Of a stretch of DNA of 64,000 nucleotides, positions 8,103-17,604 are shown piece by piece (the first letter of the stretch is position 1; each line of letters starts with the position of its first letter). A program made the position numbers and the translations under genes. The notes below the pieces were generated by a model. It was not told the origin of the DNA and did no database searches. It saw only the letters and a list, made by a program, of their open reading frames with translations. This stretch comes from Marinomonas ushuaiensis DSM 15871 (GTDB taxonomy: Bacteria; Pseudomonadota; Gammaproteobacteria; Pseudomonadales; Marinomonadaceae): contig NZ_JAMB01000011.1 of assembly GCF_000521805.1 (NCBI RefSeq), positions 46,462-110,461 on the forward strand. Reading direction: 5' to 3'.

Positions 8103-9338
8103 ATGTCTCATAAAACGATTGAACAGCAGATTACCGAGGCTAAGCGAGACTTACGCAGCCGTATTCCGGACTTGCCTGCTCGTTTCGCCGCAGAGACTGA
8201 ACGTTTAAAAGAGGAAATCGCGGCCGTTAAATCTGAAATGCAAACTGGCCATGCCATTGTTGATATTGAGTTCGCAGATATTCAAGCAGGTAAAATCAGT
8301 GACGATGTAATGCAACGCATTCGTCGTCGTGGCGTCATTGTGGTACGCAACGTATTTGATCCAGTACGAGTCGCCAACTGGAATACAACACTAAAAAGCT
8401 ATGTGGCTGATAACGATTACCTAACCAAACAAGCTGAAAAAGCAGGCTTGGATACTTACTTTGGTGAATTAGCGGCAAGTAAACCGCAGATCTATGGGCT
8501 TTACTGGTCGAAACCTCAAATGGAAGCACGTCAGTCAGAAGAATTATCTGATTTACGCGTCTGGTTGAACCATCTTTGGTATCAACCTAAAAGTGGTGAT
8601 CCAGAATTTAACCCAAATCGTGAATGCATGTACGCCGACAGAATTCGACAACGCGAACCTGGCGACGCCTCATTAGGTTTAAGTCCGCACATTGACGGTG
8701 GTTCTGTTGAGCGCTGGCTTGACCCAAGTTTCCATAAGGTTTACCACGATATTCTATTTGGTGATCCAGACTCTTACGAGCCGTTCAATGCGCAGTCACG
8801 TACCAAAACAAAAGAGATTCCGTCACCAGCGGTTTGTCAGATGTTTCGCACCTATCAAGGTTGGACAGCATTGACTCGACAAGGGCCAAATGATGGGACA
8901 TTAAACGTTGTACCCATAGCTCGTGCCATGGCGTGGTTGTTATTACGAGCTCTAATGGACGATGTTGCAGACAACGATTTATGTAACCAAAAACCTGGCC
9001 GCGCTCTTGGCGTTTTTAAAGAGTTTCATGAATTATTATTACAAGCTTATGTGCCGATTCCAGCAGTTAATCCTGGCGATACCGTTTGGTGGCACCCTGA
9101 TATTATTCACGGTGTTGATAATGAACATCTCGGCAATGAAGACTCCAATGTCATGTATATAGGTTCTGCTCCTGACTGTGAAAAAAATCGTCGCTTTCTT
9201 GATATGCTTCGCCCAGCGTTTGAAGCAGGGAAGAGCAGTCCAGATTTTGCACCTGAAGATTATGAAGTTGATTTCAAAAACCGATTTATGCCCGAAAATT
9301 TAAGCGACATCGGTCGTAAACAACTGGGGTATGAATAA
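8103..9338 (+). CDS. DUF1479 family protein (YbiU-like), putative Fe(II)/2-oxoglutarate oxygenase
   Basis: 411 residues from the ATG at 8103, chosen because GGTGGAG lies 8 bases before it. The family (E. coli YbiU) is uncharacterised but has the features of Fe(II)/2OG dioxygenases: His196-x-Asp198 (SPHIDGG) and a distal His336 in GDTVWWHPDIIHGVD form a plausible facial triad. The first 45 residues are a charged helix. It sits between a LacI regulator and a sugar ABC transporter and overlaps the Dabb gene by 8 bases. An oxidative step on an imported sugar or glycoside is therefore a reasonable but untested guess. Confidence 0.85.
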   Translation: MSHKTIEQQITEAKRDLRSRIPDLPARFAAETERLKEEIAAVKSEMQTGHAIVDIEFADIQAGKISDDVMQRIRRRGVIVVRNVFDPVRVANWNTTLKSYVADNDYLTKQAEKAGLDTYFGELAASKPQIYGLYWSKPQMEARQSEELSDLRVWLNHLWYQPKSGDPEFNPNRECMYADRIRQREPGDASLGLSPHIDGGSVERWLDPSFHKVYHDILFGDPDSYEPFNAQSRTKTKEIPSPAVCQMFRTYQGWTALTRQGPNDGTLNVVPIARAMAWLLLRALMDDVADNDLCNQKPGRALGVFKEFHELLLQAYVPIPAVNPGDTVWWHPDIIHGVDNEHLGNEDSNVMYIGSAPDCEKNRRFLDMLRPAFEAGKSSPDFAPEDYEVDFKNRFMPENLSDIGRKQLGYE

Positions 9339-9648
9339 TATGATTAGACACGTTGTTTTGTTCAAAGTACGCCCTGAAGTGGCCGCTGCAGACTTCAATA
9401 TTCTTATGCAGGAAATCGCAGATTTAGAATCGTCTGTTTCAGGCTTTATTAGTTTTGAACACGGTCCTAACCAAACGCCAGAAACTCGAGATCAAGGTTA
9501 TAATTATGGTTTTGTTTTGACGCTGGCTTCATGGGTCGATCTTGATGCTTACCAAAATAATTCACGACACCAAATAACTGGTGCTAAATTGATCGCCGCT
9601 TGTAATTCAAATTACGATGGTCTTTTAGTGTTTGATATGGAAGTTTGA
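9331..9648 (+). CDS. Dabb (stress-responsive A/B barrel) domain protein
   Basis: 105 residues, beginning MIRHVVLFKVRPEV after a short lead, which is the signature of the dimeric alpha/beta barrel family (PF07876). The chain ends in the usual final strand. Members include small enzymes and proteins of unknown role in carbohydrate and polyketide pathways. It overlaps the DUF1479 gene by 8 bases, implying translational coupling and a shared pathway. A start at ATG 9340 is also possible. Confidence 0.85.
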   Translation: MNNMIRHVVLFKVRPEVAAADFNILMQEIADLESSVSGFISFEHGPNQTPETRDQGYNYGFVLTLASWVDLDAYQNNSRHQITGAKLIAACNSNYDGLLVFDMEV

Positions 9649-9722
9649 AAAAGAATCAAACGGTCAGCCGCAACCGATGATGTACTCCCTAGGCGGTTAA
9701 AATAATAAAAAGAGAGGAAAAC

Positions 9723-10970
9723 ATGAAAATAAATAAGAAAACAGTATTAGCAAGCGCACTATTAATGGCAACTGCAGCGGTACAGGCTGAAGATGTGGAA
9801 GTCCTTCATTGGTGGACGGCTGGCGGTGAAGCCGCTGCGTTAAGTGTACTCAAAGACGATTTGAGTAAAGATGGCGTGGGCTGGGTTGATATGCCTGTTG
9901 CTGGTGGTGGCGGTGGCTCAGCCATGACGACATTGCGTGCGCGTGTTACAGCGGGCAACTCACCAACGGCGGTTCAAATGCTAGGCTACGATATTCAAGA
10001 TTGGGCTGCTGAGGGCGAGCTTGCGAACCTTAACGACATTGCAGCGGCGAATAATTGGGATGCGGTTGTGCCGACGGCGCTACAAAAATTCTCTAAATAT
10101 GACGGCAACTGGATCGCAGCTCCCGTTAACATGCACTCCACAAACTGGGTTTGGGCAAACAAAAAAGTTTTAGATGATTTGGGTCTTCCACAGCCTCATA
10201 GCTGGGATGATTTTGTTGCCGCTATGCAAGCAGCAAAAGACGCCGGAAAAATTGGCTTAGCCCATGGTGGTCAACCTTGGCAAGAAGCCACTATGTTTGA
10301 TGGCGTTGTACTGTCTGTTGGCGGCGCCGATTTCTATAACAAAGCCTTTGTAGAACTTGATGAAGATGCTTTAACTGGACCGCAAATGCTTGAAGCCTTT
10401 AAGCGCATGGAAACACTTCGCTCATTCGTTGATGATAACTTCTCTGGTCGTGATTGGAACCTTGCTTCTTCCATGGTTATCAATGGTGATGCCGCGTTCC
10501 AAATTATGGGTGATTGGGCGAAAGGTGAGTTTATTAACGCAGGTAAAGTGCCAAACGAAGATTTTCTATGTTTCCGTGTTCCAGGCTCTCAAGGAACAAT
10601 GGCGTTTAATGCTGACCAATTTGCTATGTTCAAAGTAGACTCAGCAAGTGCACAAGAAGCACAAGGAAAAATGGCCGCAGCAATTGTTGCCCCTACTTTC
10701 CAAATTGCTTTCAACCAAGTAAAAGGATCAGTGCCTTCTCGTACAGATATTGACCCTAAGCAATTTGATGCCTGTGGACAAAAAGGGATTGCAGACCTTC
10801 AATACGCTAATGCAACGGGTGGTTTAGTGGGCTCTATGGCGCACGGTCACGCTCAACCAGCAGCCATTAAAAATGCAGTGTTTGATGTTGTCACCAACCA
10901 CTTCAATGGTGAGTTTGATGCAGAAGAAGCGGTAGAAGAGTTATTTAACGCGATTGATGCAGCAAAATAA
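9723..10970 (+). CDS. gtsA: sugar ABC transporter, periplasmic binding protein (GtsA-like)
   Basis: 415 residues. A signal peptide (residues 1-22, cut after VQA) precedes the mature start [16 protein letters not shown]. It closely follows the pattern of the Pseudomonas glucose/mannose-type binding protein GtsA (AVAGGGGG-like loop, [26 protein letters not shown]). It captures a sugar for the GtsBC permease; glucose or mannose is the best guess by homology, but the neighbours (DUF1479, Dabb) suggest the substrate may differ. A good GAGAGGA ribosome site precedes it. A hairpin follows the gene, probably reducing read-through into the permease genes. Confidence 0.88.
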   Translation: MKINKKTVLASALLMATAAVQAEDVEVLHWWTAGGEAAALSVLKDDLSKDGVGWVDMPVAGGGGGSAMTTLRARVTAGNSPTAVQMLGYDIQDWAAEGELANLNDIAAANNWDAVVPTALQKFSKYDGNWIAAPVNMHSTNWVWANKKVLDDLGLPQPHSWDDFVAAMQAAKDAGKIGLAHGGQPWQEATMFDGVVLSVGGADFYNKAFVELDEDALTGPQMLEAFKRMETLRSFVDDNFSGRDWNLASSMVINGDAAFQIMGDWAKGEFINAGKVPNEDFLCFRVPGSQGTMAFNADQFAMFKVDSASAQEAQGKMAAAIVAPTFQIAFNQVKGSVPSRTDIDPKQFDACGQKGIADLQYANATGGLVGSMAHGHAQPAAIKNAVFDVVTNHFNGEFDAEEAVEELFNAIDAAK

Positions 10971-10988
10971 GTTGTCATAAATGTCTTG

Positions 10989-11019
10989 AAAAAGAGAGAG
11001 TGATTAACTCTCTCTTTTT
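10989..11019 (+). terminator. stem-loop after the binding-protein gene (attenuator)
   Basis: Perfect 13-bp stem (10989-11001 with 11007-11019), 5-base loop, ending in five T residues. It lies inside the operon, 74 bases before the permease gene, so it probably allows partial read-through or stabilises the binding-protein mRNA. Confidence 0.8.
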
Positions 11020-11092
11020 CCATATTTATTTTCGGTATTCTGTCGAATTTAAGACGAAGTAAGGTTTTTCCTTTCAAAGGATAGGGGGATTT

Positions 11093-11989
11093 ATGGCGAA
11101 TAACGCTGGGCAAGACGACTTTCAAACTAAGTTGCAAAACTGGTTACCGAAAATTGTATTGTCCCCATCCATTGCTGCAATGGTTGTATTTGTTTACGGC
11201 TTTATTGCCTTTACGGTTTATATTAGTTTCTCAGATTCTAAGATGCTACCAAGCTATGATTGGATCGGTCTAGCGAACTACACCAAGCTTTGGAAATTAA
11301 GTCACTGGTGGGTTTCTATTACCAATCTGGCTGTCTTTGCCACGCTTTACATTGGTATTTGTACAGTGCTTGGGCTTTCTTTAGCCATATTATTGGATCA
11401 AAAAATTCGTGGCGAAGGCATGCTGCGCCCGATTTATCTTTACCCTATGGCGCTGAGTTTTATCGTCACAGGCACCGCTTGGAAGTGGATTCTTGATCCT
11501 GGTATAGGTCTTGAAAATACCATGCATCAATGGGGCTGGGAGAGCTTCCATTTCGATTGGATTAAAGATCGAAATATGGCGATATACACGGTTGTTATTG
11601 CGGCCGTTTGGCAAACATCAGGCTTTGTAATGGCGATGTTTTTGGCGGGTCTTCGAGGTGTCGATAATGAAATATTAAAAGCGGCACAAATCGATGGCGC
11701 TTCAAACTGGCGGCTTTATCGTCGGATTGTTATTCCCATGTTACGCCCTGCTTTTCTTTCCGCATTTGTCATATTGGCGCATTTGTCGGTGAAATCATAC
11801 GACCTAATTATCGCGCTAACGGGCGGTGGACCGGGGCGAGCAACAGAAGTACCTGCGACCTTTATGTATTCGTACACTTTCACTCGTAACTCGATGGGAA
11901 TTGGTGCCGCCAGTGCGGTCATTATGTTGATGACAATCGCCGCCATTATTACTCCTTATCTTTACGCCGAATTAAAGGAGAAAAAATAA
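11093..11989 (+). CDS. gtsB: sugar ABC transporter permease (GtsB/MalF-like)
   Basis: 298 residues with six predicted membrane helices, the first at about residues 21-45. The conserved cytoplasmic EAA loop reads LKAAQIDGASNWRLYRRIVIPML, which contacts the ATPase. Permease of the carbohydrate uptake type 1 family. A GGGGGA ribosome site precedes the ATG. The stop overlaps the start of the next permease by 1 base (TAATG), so both halves of the heterodimeric channel are made together. Confidence 0.9.
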   Translation: MANNAGQDDFQTKLQNWLPKIVLSPSIAAMVVFVYGFIAFTVYISFSDSKMLPSYDWIGLANYTKLWKLSHWWVSITNLAVFATLYIGICTVLGLSLAILLDQKIRGEGMLRPIYLYPMALSFIVTGTAWKWILDPGIGLENTMHQWGWESFHFDWIKDRNMAIYTVVIAAVWQTSGFVMAMFLAGLRGVDNEILKAAQIDGASNWRLYRRIVIPMLRPAFLSAFVILAHLSVKSYDLIIALTGGGPGRATEVPATFMYSYTFTRNSMGIGAASAVIMLMTIAAIITPYLYAELKEKK

Positions 11990-12867
11990 TGTCGAATGTG
12001 ACTCAAGATACAGCAGTTCGCACCAGTACTTTCACTCGCATTTTTATATACGGCTTACTGATTTTGTTTGCTGCCTATTACCTGATGCCTTTGTTTGTGA
12101 TGATTGTGAATTCATTAAAACCACTGTCTGAAATTACCAGTGGCAATATGATGGCATTGCCTGAAGTGTGGACGCTCGAACCTTGGCGACAAGCGTGGTC
12201 GAAAGCCCAAATTGGTATTGAGCCAACAGGCTTGAAGCCTTACTTCGTCAACTCCTTGCTTATTGTGATACCTGCGGTGTTTATCTCCACCATAATCGGT
12301 GCAATAAATGGTTATGTGTTAACTAAGTGGCGTTTTCGTGGTGACACGCTGATATTTGGTGCGTTACTTTTTTCTTGTTTTATACCGTTTCAAATTGTTC
12401 TGATCCCGATGGCAATAGTGCTTGGTAAGCTTGGTATTGCGGGTTCCATTCCTGGTTTGGTATTGGTGCACGTGGTATATGGTATTGGTTTTACCACGCT
12501 TTATTATCGCAATTATTACGCCGTTTTCCCGACTGAATTGGTTCGGGCAGCACAGATTGATGGCGCGGGTTTCTTCCGTATATTTTGGAGAATCATGTTG
12601 CCTATATCTGGCCCTATTACAGTTGTGTCTGTTATATGGCAATTCACCAATGTTTGGAACGACTTCTTATTCGGGGCCTCTTTTGCAGGGCAAGAACAAC
12701 CTATGACAGTAGCGTTGAATAACCTTGTTCAGTCTTCAACTGGCGTTAAAGAATATAATGTGCATTTCGCCGGCGCTATTTTAGCGGCGCTTCCCACTTT
12801 ATTAGTTTACATCGTTGCGGGTCGTTATTTCGTCCGTGGGTTGATGGCAGGATCGGTAAAAGGATAA
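11989..12867 (+). CDS. gtsC: sugar ABC transporter permease (GtsC/MalG-like)
   Basis: 292 residues, six membrane helices. The EAA loop reads VRAAQIDGAGFFRIFWRIMLPISGP, as expected for the MalG-type partner. The N-terminal LMPLFVMIVNSLKP segment and the large loop before helix 2 are typical. It starts on the stop codon of gtsB and ends 4 bases before the ATPase gene. With gtsB it forms the inner-membrane channel fed by the binding protein at 9723. Confidence 0.9.
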   Translation: MSNVTQDTAVRTSTFTRIFIYGLLILFAAYYLMPLFVMIVNSLKPLSEITSGNMMALPEVWTLEPWRQAWSKAQIGIEPTGLKPYFVNSLLIVIPAVFISTIIGAINGYVLTKWRFRGDTLIFGALLFSCFIPFQIVLIPMAIVLGKLGIAGSIPGLVLVHVVYGIGFTTLYYRNYYAVFPTELVRAAQIDGAGFFRIFWRIMLPISGPITVVSVIWQFTNVWNDFLFGASFAGQEQPMTVALNNLVQSSTGVKEYNVHFAGAILAALPTLLVYIVAGRYFVRGLMAGSVKG

Positions 12868-12871
12868 CAAT

Positions 12872-13990
12872 ATGAGCTTTTTAAATATAAAAAACGCGAC
12901 AAAAGCGTATGGCGATGTTGAAGTGCTACACAAGATAGATATTGCTGTGGAAGAAGGTGAGTTTCTTGTTTTAGTTGGCCCATCAGGCTGCGGTAAATCA
13001 ACGCTTTTAAATATGATCGCAGGCCTTGAAGAGATTTCATCGGGTGAGATATCCATCAAGGGTAAAACGATGAATGGTGTGCACCCATCTAAACGTAATA
13101 TCGCTATGGTGTTTCAAAGTTATGCTTTGTATCCGAATATGACAGTTGCAAAGAACATTACGTTTGGTCTTGAAATGCACAACGTGCCTAAGTCTGAGTG
13201 TGCATCTGCATTGGCCGATGTGGCGAAGCTATTGCAAATTGAACCGCTTTTAGATCGTCGGCCAGGGCAATTATCGGGTGGTCAACGACAACGTGTTGCC
13301 ATGGGGCGAGCGTTAGTACGTAACCCAGATGTTTTCCTCTTTGATGAACCACTGTCTAATCTCGATGCTAAATTACGTGTTGATATGCGTACTGAAATTA
13401 AGCGACTTCATGAGAAGCTCAAAACCACTATGGTTTATGTAACTCACGATCAGATTGAAGCCATGACACTTTCAACGCGCATCGCCGTGATGTTTCAAGG
13501 TTATGTTCAGCAGTTAGGAACACCGAAACAAATTTACGACACGCCAAGTAATCTTTATGTTGCGACCTTTATGGGGTCTCCTTCAATGAACCTATTACCC
13601 GTTGATGTTGTAGACGGTACTGATGGAAGTCAGTTTGAATTGAAAGTGGGCGAGCAGAGCACTAAAACTGTCGAGTTAAAAGGACAAAGGCTTCCAGCAG
13701 GACGATACACATTAGGCTTGCGACCTGAGCACATTACCGATCCTGAGTCAGCCGATTTAGAGAGCTGTGAGTATCTAACGATTGAATCTGTTGTCGAGGT
13801 GGTTGAGCCAGCGGGTGCAGATACATTTGTCACGACAAAACTACAAGGTATTTCAGTGAATACTCGGATGCGTGGAGACATTGAAGTAGTCACAGGAGAG
13901 GTTACAGAGTTTTCCATTGATCTTCGTCGTCTTCACTTTTTTGATCCAAAAACAGAATTACGTGTTGAGTTGGAAAAGGTGGGCGGTTAG
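12872..13990 (+). CDS. gtsD: sugar ABC transporter ATPase (MalK/UgpC family)
   Basis: 372 residues. Walker A is GPSGCGKSTLL (from residue 37), the signature is LSGGQRQRVAMGRALVR, Walker B is DVFLFDEPLSNLDAKLR, and the switch histidine is in VTHDQIEAMTL. A C-terminal TOBE regulatory domain of about 130 residues follows, as in MalK. It energises the GtsBC permease. Nothing is unusual in length or motifs. It is followed 9 bases later by the mutarotase-like gene, in the same operon. Confidence 0.92.
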   Translation: MSFLNIKNATKAYGDVEVLHKIDIAVEEGEFLVLVGPSGCGKSTLLNMIAGLEEISSGEISIKGKTMNGVHPSKRNIAMVFQSYALYPNMTVAKNITFGLEMHNVPKSECASALADVAKLLQIEPLLDRRPGQLSGGQRQRVAMGRALVRNPDVFLFDEPLSNLDAKLRVDMRTEIKRLHEKLKTTMVYVTHDQIEAMTLSTRIAVMFQGYVQQLGTPKQIYDTPSNLYVATFMGSPSMNLLPVDVVDGTDGSQFELKVGEQSTKTVELKGQRLPAGRYTLGLRPEHITDPESADLESCEYLTIESVVEVVEPAGADTFVTTKLQGISVNTRMRGDIEVVTGEVTEFSIDLRRLHFFDPKTELRVELEKVGG

Positions 13991-13999
13991 ATACTAGGG

Positions 14000-15016
14000 A
14001 TGAGTAATAAAGCAATTAATTTTCAAAAAGGTAACGTCTCAGGGAAAGTCTCTCTGTTAGGTGCTATGGTTGGGCCGGTTCAATTTCGTTTCTCTAACGA
14101 TAAAGTGATTCAACCGTTTTCGATAGCGCCTTGGGCTAATAAAGAAGAAAGTAAAAATGACAAACTCCCTCCCATACTTAAAAACCTTGGAGGGGAGTGG
14201 CCTTGCGTGCCTTTTGGTACTCCGGGCACAAGAAGGGATCTACCACCAGAATGGTTGCGCAATATTGAGAGTGTTGAGTCAGTCAATGAAGCTTTTATGC
14301 ATGGCTTTAGCTCTAATCATGAATGGCAAGATATATCCAAATCCTCACAAGAAGCAGAGCTCAGCATAGAGTATCCACTTAAACACCCAGTTAAAGGATT
14401 AAATAGAAAAATCTCAGTCACGGACAACAACCAGTTAGAATTTGAGTTATTGGTTGAAACGGAACAACCAGTGGAATTGCCGATTGGTTTACACGGAACG
14501 TTTAAATTGCCAAATAAACCCGGTAAGGCAAAACTGATGATTGATTCGTTTAAAGGCGCTTATACTTATCCTGTTACGGTTGAGCCTGGTATTTCTATTT
14601 TGAAACCGAACCAAAAAATAGAGGATTTAGAGCAAGTGCTTAGGTTGGATGGTCGCGTCGAAAATATGACGACTCTGCCATTAGAAAGCGTCACAGAAGA
14701 ACTTATTTTATTGGATCTAAGTGAAGGACGAATACGGCTTCAAAACTACGATGAAGGTTATGAAGTCGTGTTTGAATGGAATATTGAGCAATTTCCTAGT
14801 TGCTTGTTATGGTATTCAAACAAAGGACGAGATTACTACCCTTGGAATAAGCGCTTTCAGGCAATGGGTATTGAACCGATTGCTTCGGCCTTTGATTTAG
14901 GCGTTGTTCATAGCCGAAATGCGAGTTCACCGCTTAGAGAAGTAGGGATTAAGACAGGGTTTCGATTAGAAGGAGAGGATCGGTTTTCGTATAGAATTTC
15001 GGTCAATGAGATTTAG
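14000..15016 (+). CDS. galactose-mutarotase-fold protein (aldose 1-epimerase-like)
   Basis: 338 residues, beta-rich and soluble. GGEWPCVPFG near residue 65, HGFSSNHEW near 100, and the closing WYSNKGRDYYPWNKRFQAMG fit the galactose-mutarotase-like superfamily, whose members interconvert sugar anomers or bind hexose derivatives. It is clearly diverged from GalM, and I cannot place the catalytic His/Glu pair with certainty. It is the last gene of the sugar ABC operon (9-base gap after gtsD). Pseudomonas gts clusters also carry an epimerase-like gene, which supports a role on the imported sugar. Confidence 0.75.
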   Translation: MSNKAINFQKGNVSGKVSLLGAMVGPVQFRFSNDKVIQPFSIAPWANKEESKNDKLPPILKNLGGEWPCVPFGTPGTRRDLPPEWLRNIESVESVNEAFMHGFSSNHEWQDISKSSQEAELSIEYPLKHPVKGLNRKISVTDNNQLEFELLVETEQPVELPIGLHGTFKLPNKPGKAKLMIDSFKGAYTYPVTVEPGISILKPNQKIEDLEQVLRLDGRVENMTTLPLESVTEELILLDLSEGRIRLQNYDEGYEVVFEWNIEQFPSCLLWYSNKGRDYYPWNKRFQAMGIEPIASAFDLGVVHSRNASSPLREVGIKTGFRLEGEDRFSYRISVNEI

Positions 15017-15103
15017 TGTTTGTTTTAGTATTCTTGAGAGGATTTACGAAAGTACCGTTATGTCGGTCGTTAATCAATATGGCAATCTGCCTATCAAGTA
15101 TAA

Positions 15104-15147
15104 AACAATAAAACCGTTACAATGTGAATCGTAACGGTTTTATTGTT
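15104..15147. terminator. bidirectional terminator between convergent operons
   Basis: Perfect 17-bp stem (15104-15120 with 15131-15147), 10-base loop, A-rich on the left arm and T-rich on the right. It serves both the sugar operon (plus) and the MetNIQ-like operon (minus). Confidence 0.88.
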
Positions 15148-15174
15148 GTTAATCGAGGTGCAAGGTGCTTTTAA

Positions 15175-16002
15175 TTAAAACGCTGGGGTGGATGCCCAAG
15201 CGTAGTTTTCTTCTAAATATTTTCTAACCGCATCCGATGTTAAGGCTTCAGCGAGTACTTTCGTTTTTTCATCATTGGCATTATCAGTCCTGGTTGCAAA
15301 ACTAATTGCATAAGCATCGCTGACGGCATTGCGCTCTTCTAAGTAAATGCGTTCATCATTACCAGACAAGCTCAAAGAGCGAGCAAAAGTTGGGTACATT
15401 ACTGCTAAATCACGACCAGATTCGTCATAAGCACCGGCAGTTGCAGTTAATGGCGTTTCTATAAACTTCAGTTGTTTAGGGTTGCTAATAATGTCTGCGA
15501 TACCGGCTTGGAAGTTCACACCATTTTTCAGTTCAATCAAACCTGCACTCTGCAATAGCAATAATGCGCGGGCGGTATTGACGCCATCATTAGGTAGATA
15601 AACGGTTTCACCGTCTGTGATATCTTCAACTGATGCATAAATCGACGAATAAAGGGCAAAGGTCGCATGATAAACAGGCTGGACAAGTTCTAGCGTGGCA
15701 CCGCTACGCTGATTAAAAATATCCATGTAGAGTTCATGCTGAATTAAGTTGCCATCTAACTCCCCATTCGCTAATGCCGGATTCGCTTCAGCATAATTGA
15801 GAAAGACTACTTTTTCCAAGTTAAAACCATTTTCTTCCACATTGGCTTTTATGATGTCCAGCAAGTCTGGTTTCGTGCTGTCGGCACTATAAAATGGATA
15901 GTATGAAACACCAATTTTAATTGTATTATCATCTTTTGACTGACAAGCCGTTAGGGTAAATGTAAAAAGAACGCTAGTAATGAGCAGGAGTATTTTTTTC
16001 AT
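15175..16002 (-). CDS. metQ: MetQ/NlpA-family substrate-binding lipoprotein
   Basis: 275 residues. A lipoprotein signal peptide ends in the lipobox LTAC (Cys20). The mature part follows the NlpA/MetQ family plan: IKIGVSYYPFY strand, LNYAEANPALANGELDGNLIQHELYMDIF, and LPNDGVNTARALLLLQSAGLI. The family binds D/L-methionine or, in some members, other amino acids or organosulfur compounds; this copy is diverged, so methionine is a best guess. It is the last gene of a metN-metI-metQ operon on the minus strand. Confidence 0.85.
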   Translation of the reverse strand: MKKILLLITSVLFTFTLTACQSKDDNTIKIGVSYYPFYSADSTKPDLLDIIKANVEENGFNLEKVVFLNYAEANPALANGELDGNLIQHELYMDIFNQRSGATLELVQPVYHATFALYSSIYASVEDITDGETVYLPNDGVNTARALLLLQSAGLIELKNGVNFQAGIADIISNPKQLKFIETPLTATAGAYDESGRDLAVMYPTFARSLSLSGNDERIYLEERNAVSDAYAISFATRTDNANDEKTKVLAEALTSDAVRKYLEENYAWASTPAF

Positions 16003-16004
16003 GA

Positions 16005-16691
16005 TTAATCTATTTTCCTTTTTTTATCCAGTGTATGTGCCAACCAAGATCCTGACACCTGTATTACCTGTACGAGCATCATCATCACTATGATGATCAT
16101 CCACATAAGCGGTTGGTTCCACATGTAAAAACCTTCCTGTAGTGCTAAATAACCAATGCCACCGCCAGCAATTACGCCAACCACGGTCGAGTAGGCAATT
16201 AAACTGATAATCGCTGAGGTATAACCTAGAACCAAAGCGGATCGCGCTTCGACAAGAATAAATTGCGTTACTAATTGAGTCCGAGTTGCCCCCATAGAAT
16301 GAGCCGATTCGTAAATATGTGGGCTCACATCAATAATGGCTTGTTCAACTAACCGACTGACAATAGCCACACCGACAACGGATAAAGAGATCATCGAGGC
16401 GTAAATGCCGTAGGCTGTACCAATGAAAAACCGTGCCAAGGGAGCCATCACAATCAGCAACAAAATAAAGGGCACCGAGCGAATGATATTGACCAAAAAA
16501 GATAAGGGTATTGCTATTTTTTTATGTGTATACGGTCGATTTTGACCGCATAAAGCCAGTAAAAATCCAATACTAGTACCCAAAACGAAAGCAACAAAAA
16601 AGGCGACAGAAACCATGAAGAAAGTATCAATCAGGTCGGCTAGCATACGATTACCGAACCTATCTAATGTATCGATAATAATGTTAAGCAT
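16005..16691 (-). CDS. metI: MetI-like ABC permease
   Basis: 228 residues, five to six membrane helices. SFLVNIIRSVPFILLLIVMAP is the hallmark of the MetI family, and the EAA loop (ESAHSMGATRTQLVTQFILVEA) is intact. It overlaps the ATPase gene by 8 bases and ends 2 bases before the lipoprotein gene. It forms the homodimeric inner-membrane channel. Confidence 0.9.
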   Translation of the reverse strand: MLNIIIDTLDRFGNRMLADLIDTFFMVSVAFFVAFVLGTSIGFLLALCGQNRPYTHKKIAIPLSFLVNIIRSVPFILLLIVMAPLARFFIGTAYGIYASMISLSVVGVAIVSRLVEQAIIDVSPHIYESAHSMGATRTQLVTQFILVEARSALVLGYTSAIISLIAYSTVVGVIAGGGIGYLALQEGFYMWNQPLMWMIIIVMMMLVQVIQVSGSWLAHTLDKKRKID

Positions 16692-17460
16692 GGTTGTCTA
16701 CCCATAAGTCATTTAATTGATCGACCGCGAATTTTTTGATCTTTTTTACTTCCGCTATTTTTTTGATTTTGCCATCTTCCAACCAAACTGCGCGATCACA
16801 CATATAGCGAATAACATCCATTTGGTGAGATACCAAGACCATAGTCACTGAATAGGAACGATGAACTTTTTTAAGTAAATCTAAGATGTCTTTCATTGTT
16901 TGGGCATCAAGTGCTGAAGTAGGTTCGTCAAAAAAAATGATTTTCGGATCGGAGATTAAGGCACGCGCAATAGATACACGTTGGGCTTCACCACCAGATA
17001 GTGTAATAGGGTAGTTTTCAGCTTTATCTGCCAGACCAACAAAAGTCAGTAAATCGAGAGCTTTGGCTCGACGGGATTTCTCATCGACGCCACGTAATTT
17101 TAGCGGTAGAGCAATGTTGTCGATCACTGAATAGTTATAAAGTAAGCTGAAGCCCTGAAAGACAAAAGAGGTTTGCTGGACTAATTGTCGTCTCTGAGCT
17201 GAAGTAGAGGACTTATCGATGATTTTATCAAGCATACGAATAGAGCCAGCATCAGGTTGAATATGCAAACTTAGCAGCCGTAATAATGTTGACTTCCCCG
17301 CACCACTTTTACCAACGATGCCAAATACTTCATCATTGTTAATGGTTAAAGTAATATCTGAAAGTGCTTTAACAACACGGTTTTTTACCGCATTTCTAGC
17401 AGTGCCTTTAATCGTGTCCCTAACATTAAAATTCTTCCCTATTGCTGTTAGCTCTAACAC
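16684..17460 (-). CDS. metN: MetN-like ABC ATPase lacking the C-terminal NIL domain
   Basis: 258 residues. Walker A is GKSGAGKST (50-58), the signature is LSGGEAQRVSIARAL, Walker B is IIFFDEPTSALD, and the switch is VSHQMDV. E. coli MetN is about 340 residues because of a C-terminal NIL/ACT-like domain that binds methionine and shuts off transport. Here the protein ends shortly after the ATPase core, so that trans-inhibition domain is absent. A stretch of about 14 basic and polar residues (residues 15-29, KGTARNAVKNR) is inserted in the first strand region. First gene of the operon. Confidence 0.88.
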   Translation of the reverse strand: MLELTAIGKNFNVRDTIKGTARNAVKNRVVKALSDITLTINNDEVFGIVGKSGAGKSTLLRLLSLHIQPDAGSIRMLDKIIDKSSTSAQRRQLVQQTSFVFQGFSLLYNYSVIDNIALPLKLRGVDEKSRRAKALDLLTFVGLADKAENYPITLSGGEAQRVSIARALISDPKIIFFDEPTSALDAQTMKDILDLLKKVHRSYSVTMVLVSHQMDVIRYMCDRAVWLEDGKIKKIAEVKKIKKFAVDQLNDLWVDNHA

Positions 17461-17604
17461 TCAATCTCCTGTTTAAAAGGCTTCAAAAGCCACACATAAT
17501 GCCAAAAAAATGGTAGTTTAAAGGGAAATGTCGTGGAAAAAAAGACTACAAAAAGTAGGGGTAATTCTAATCCACGACAATCAATTATTTCCTTAGGAGG
17601 CGTT

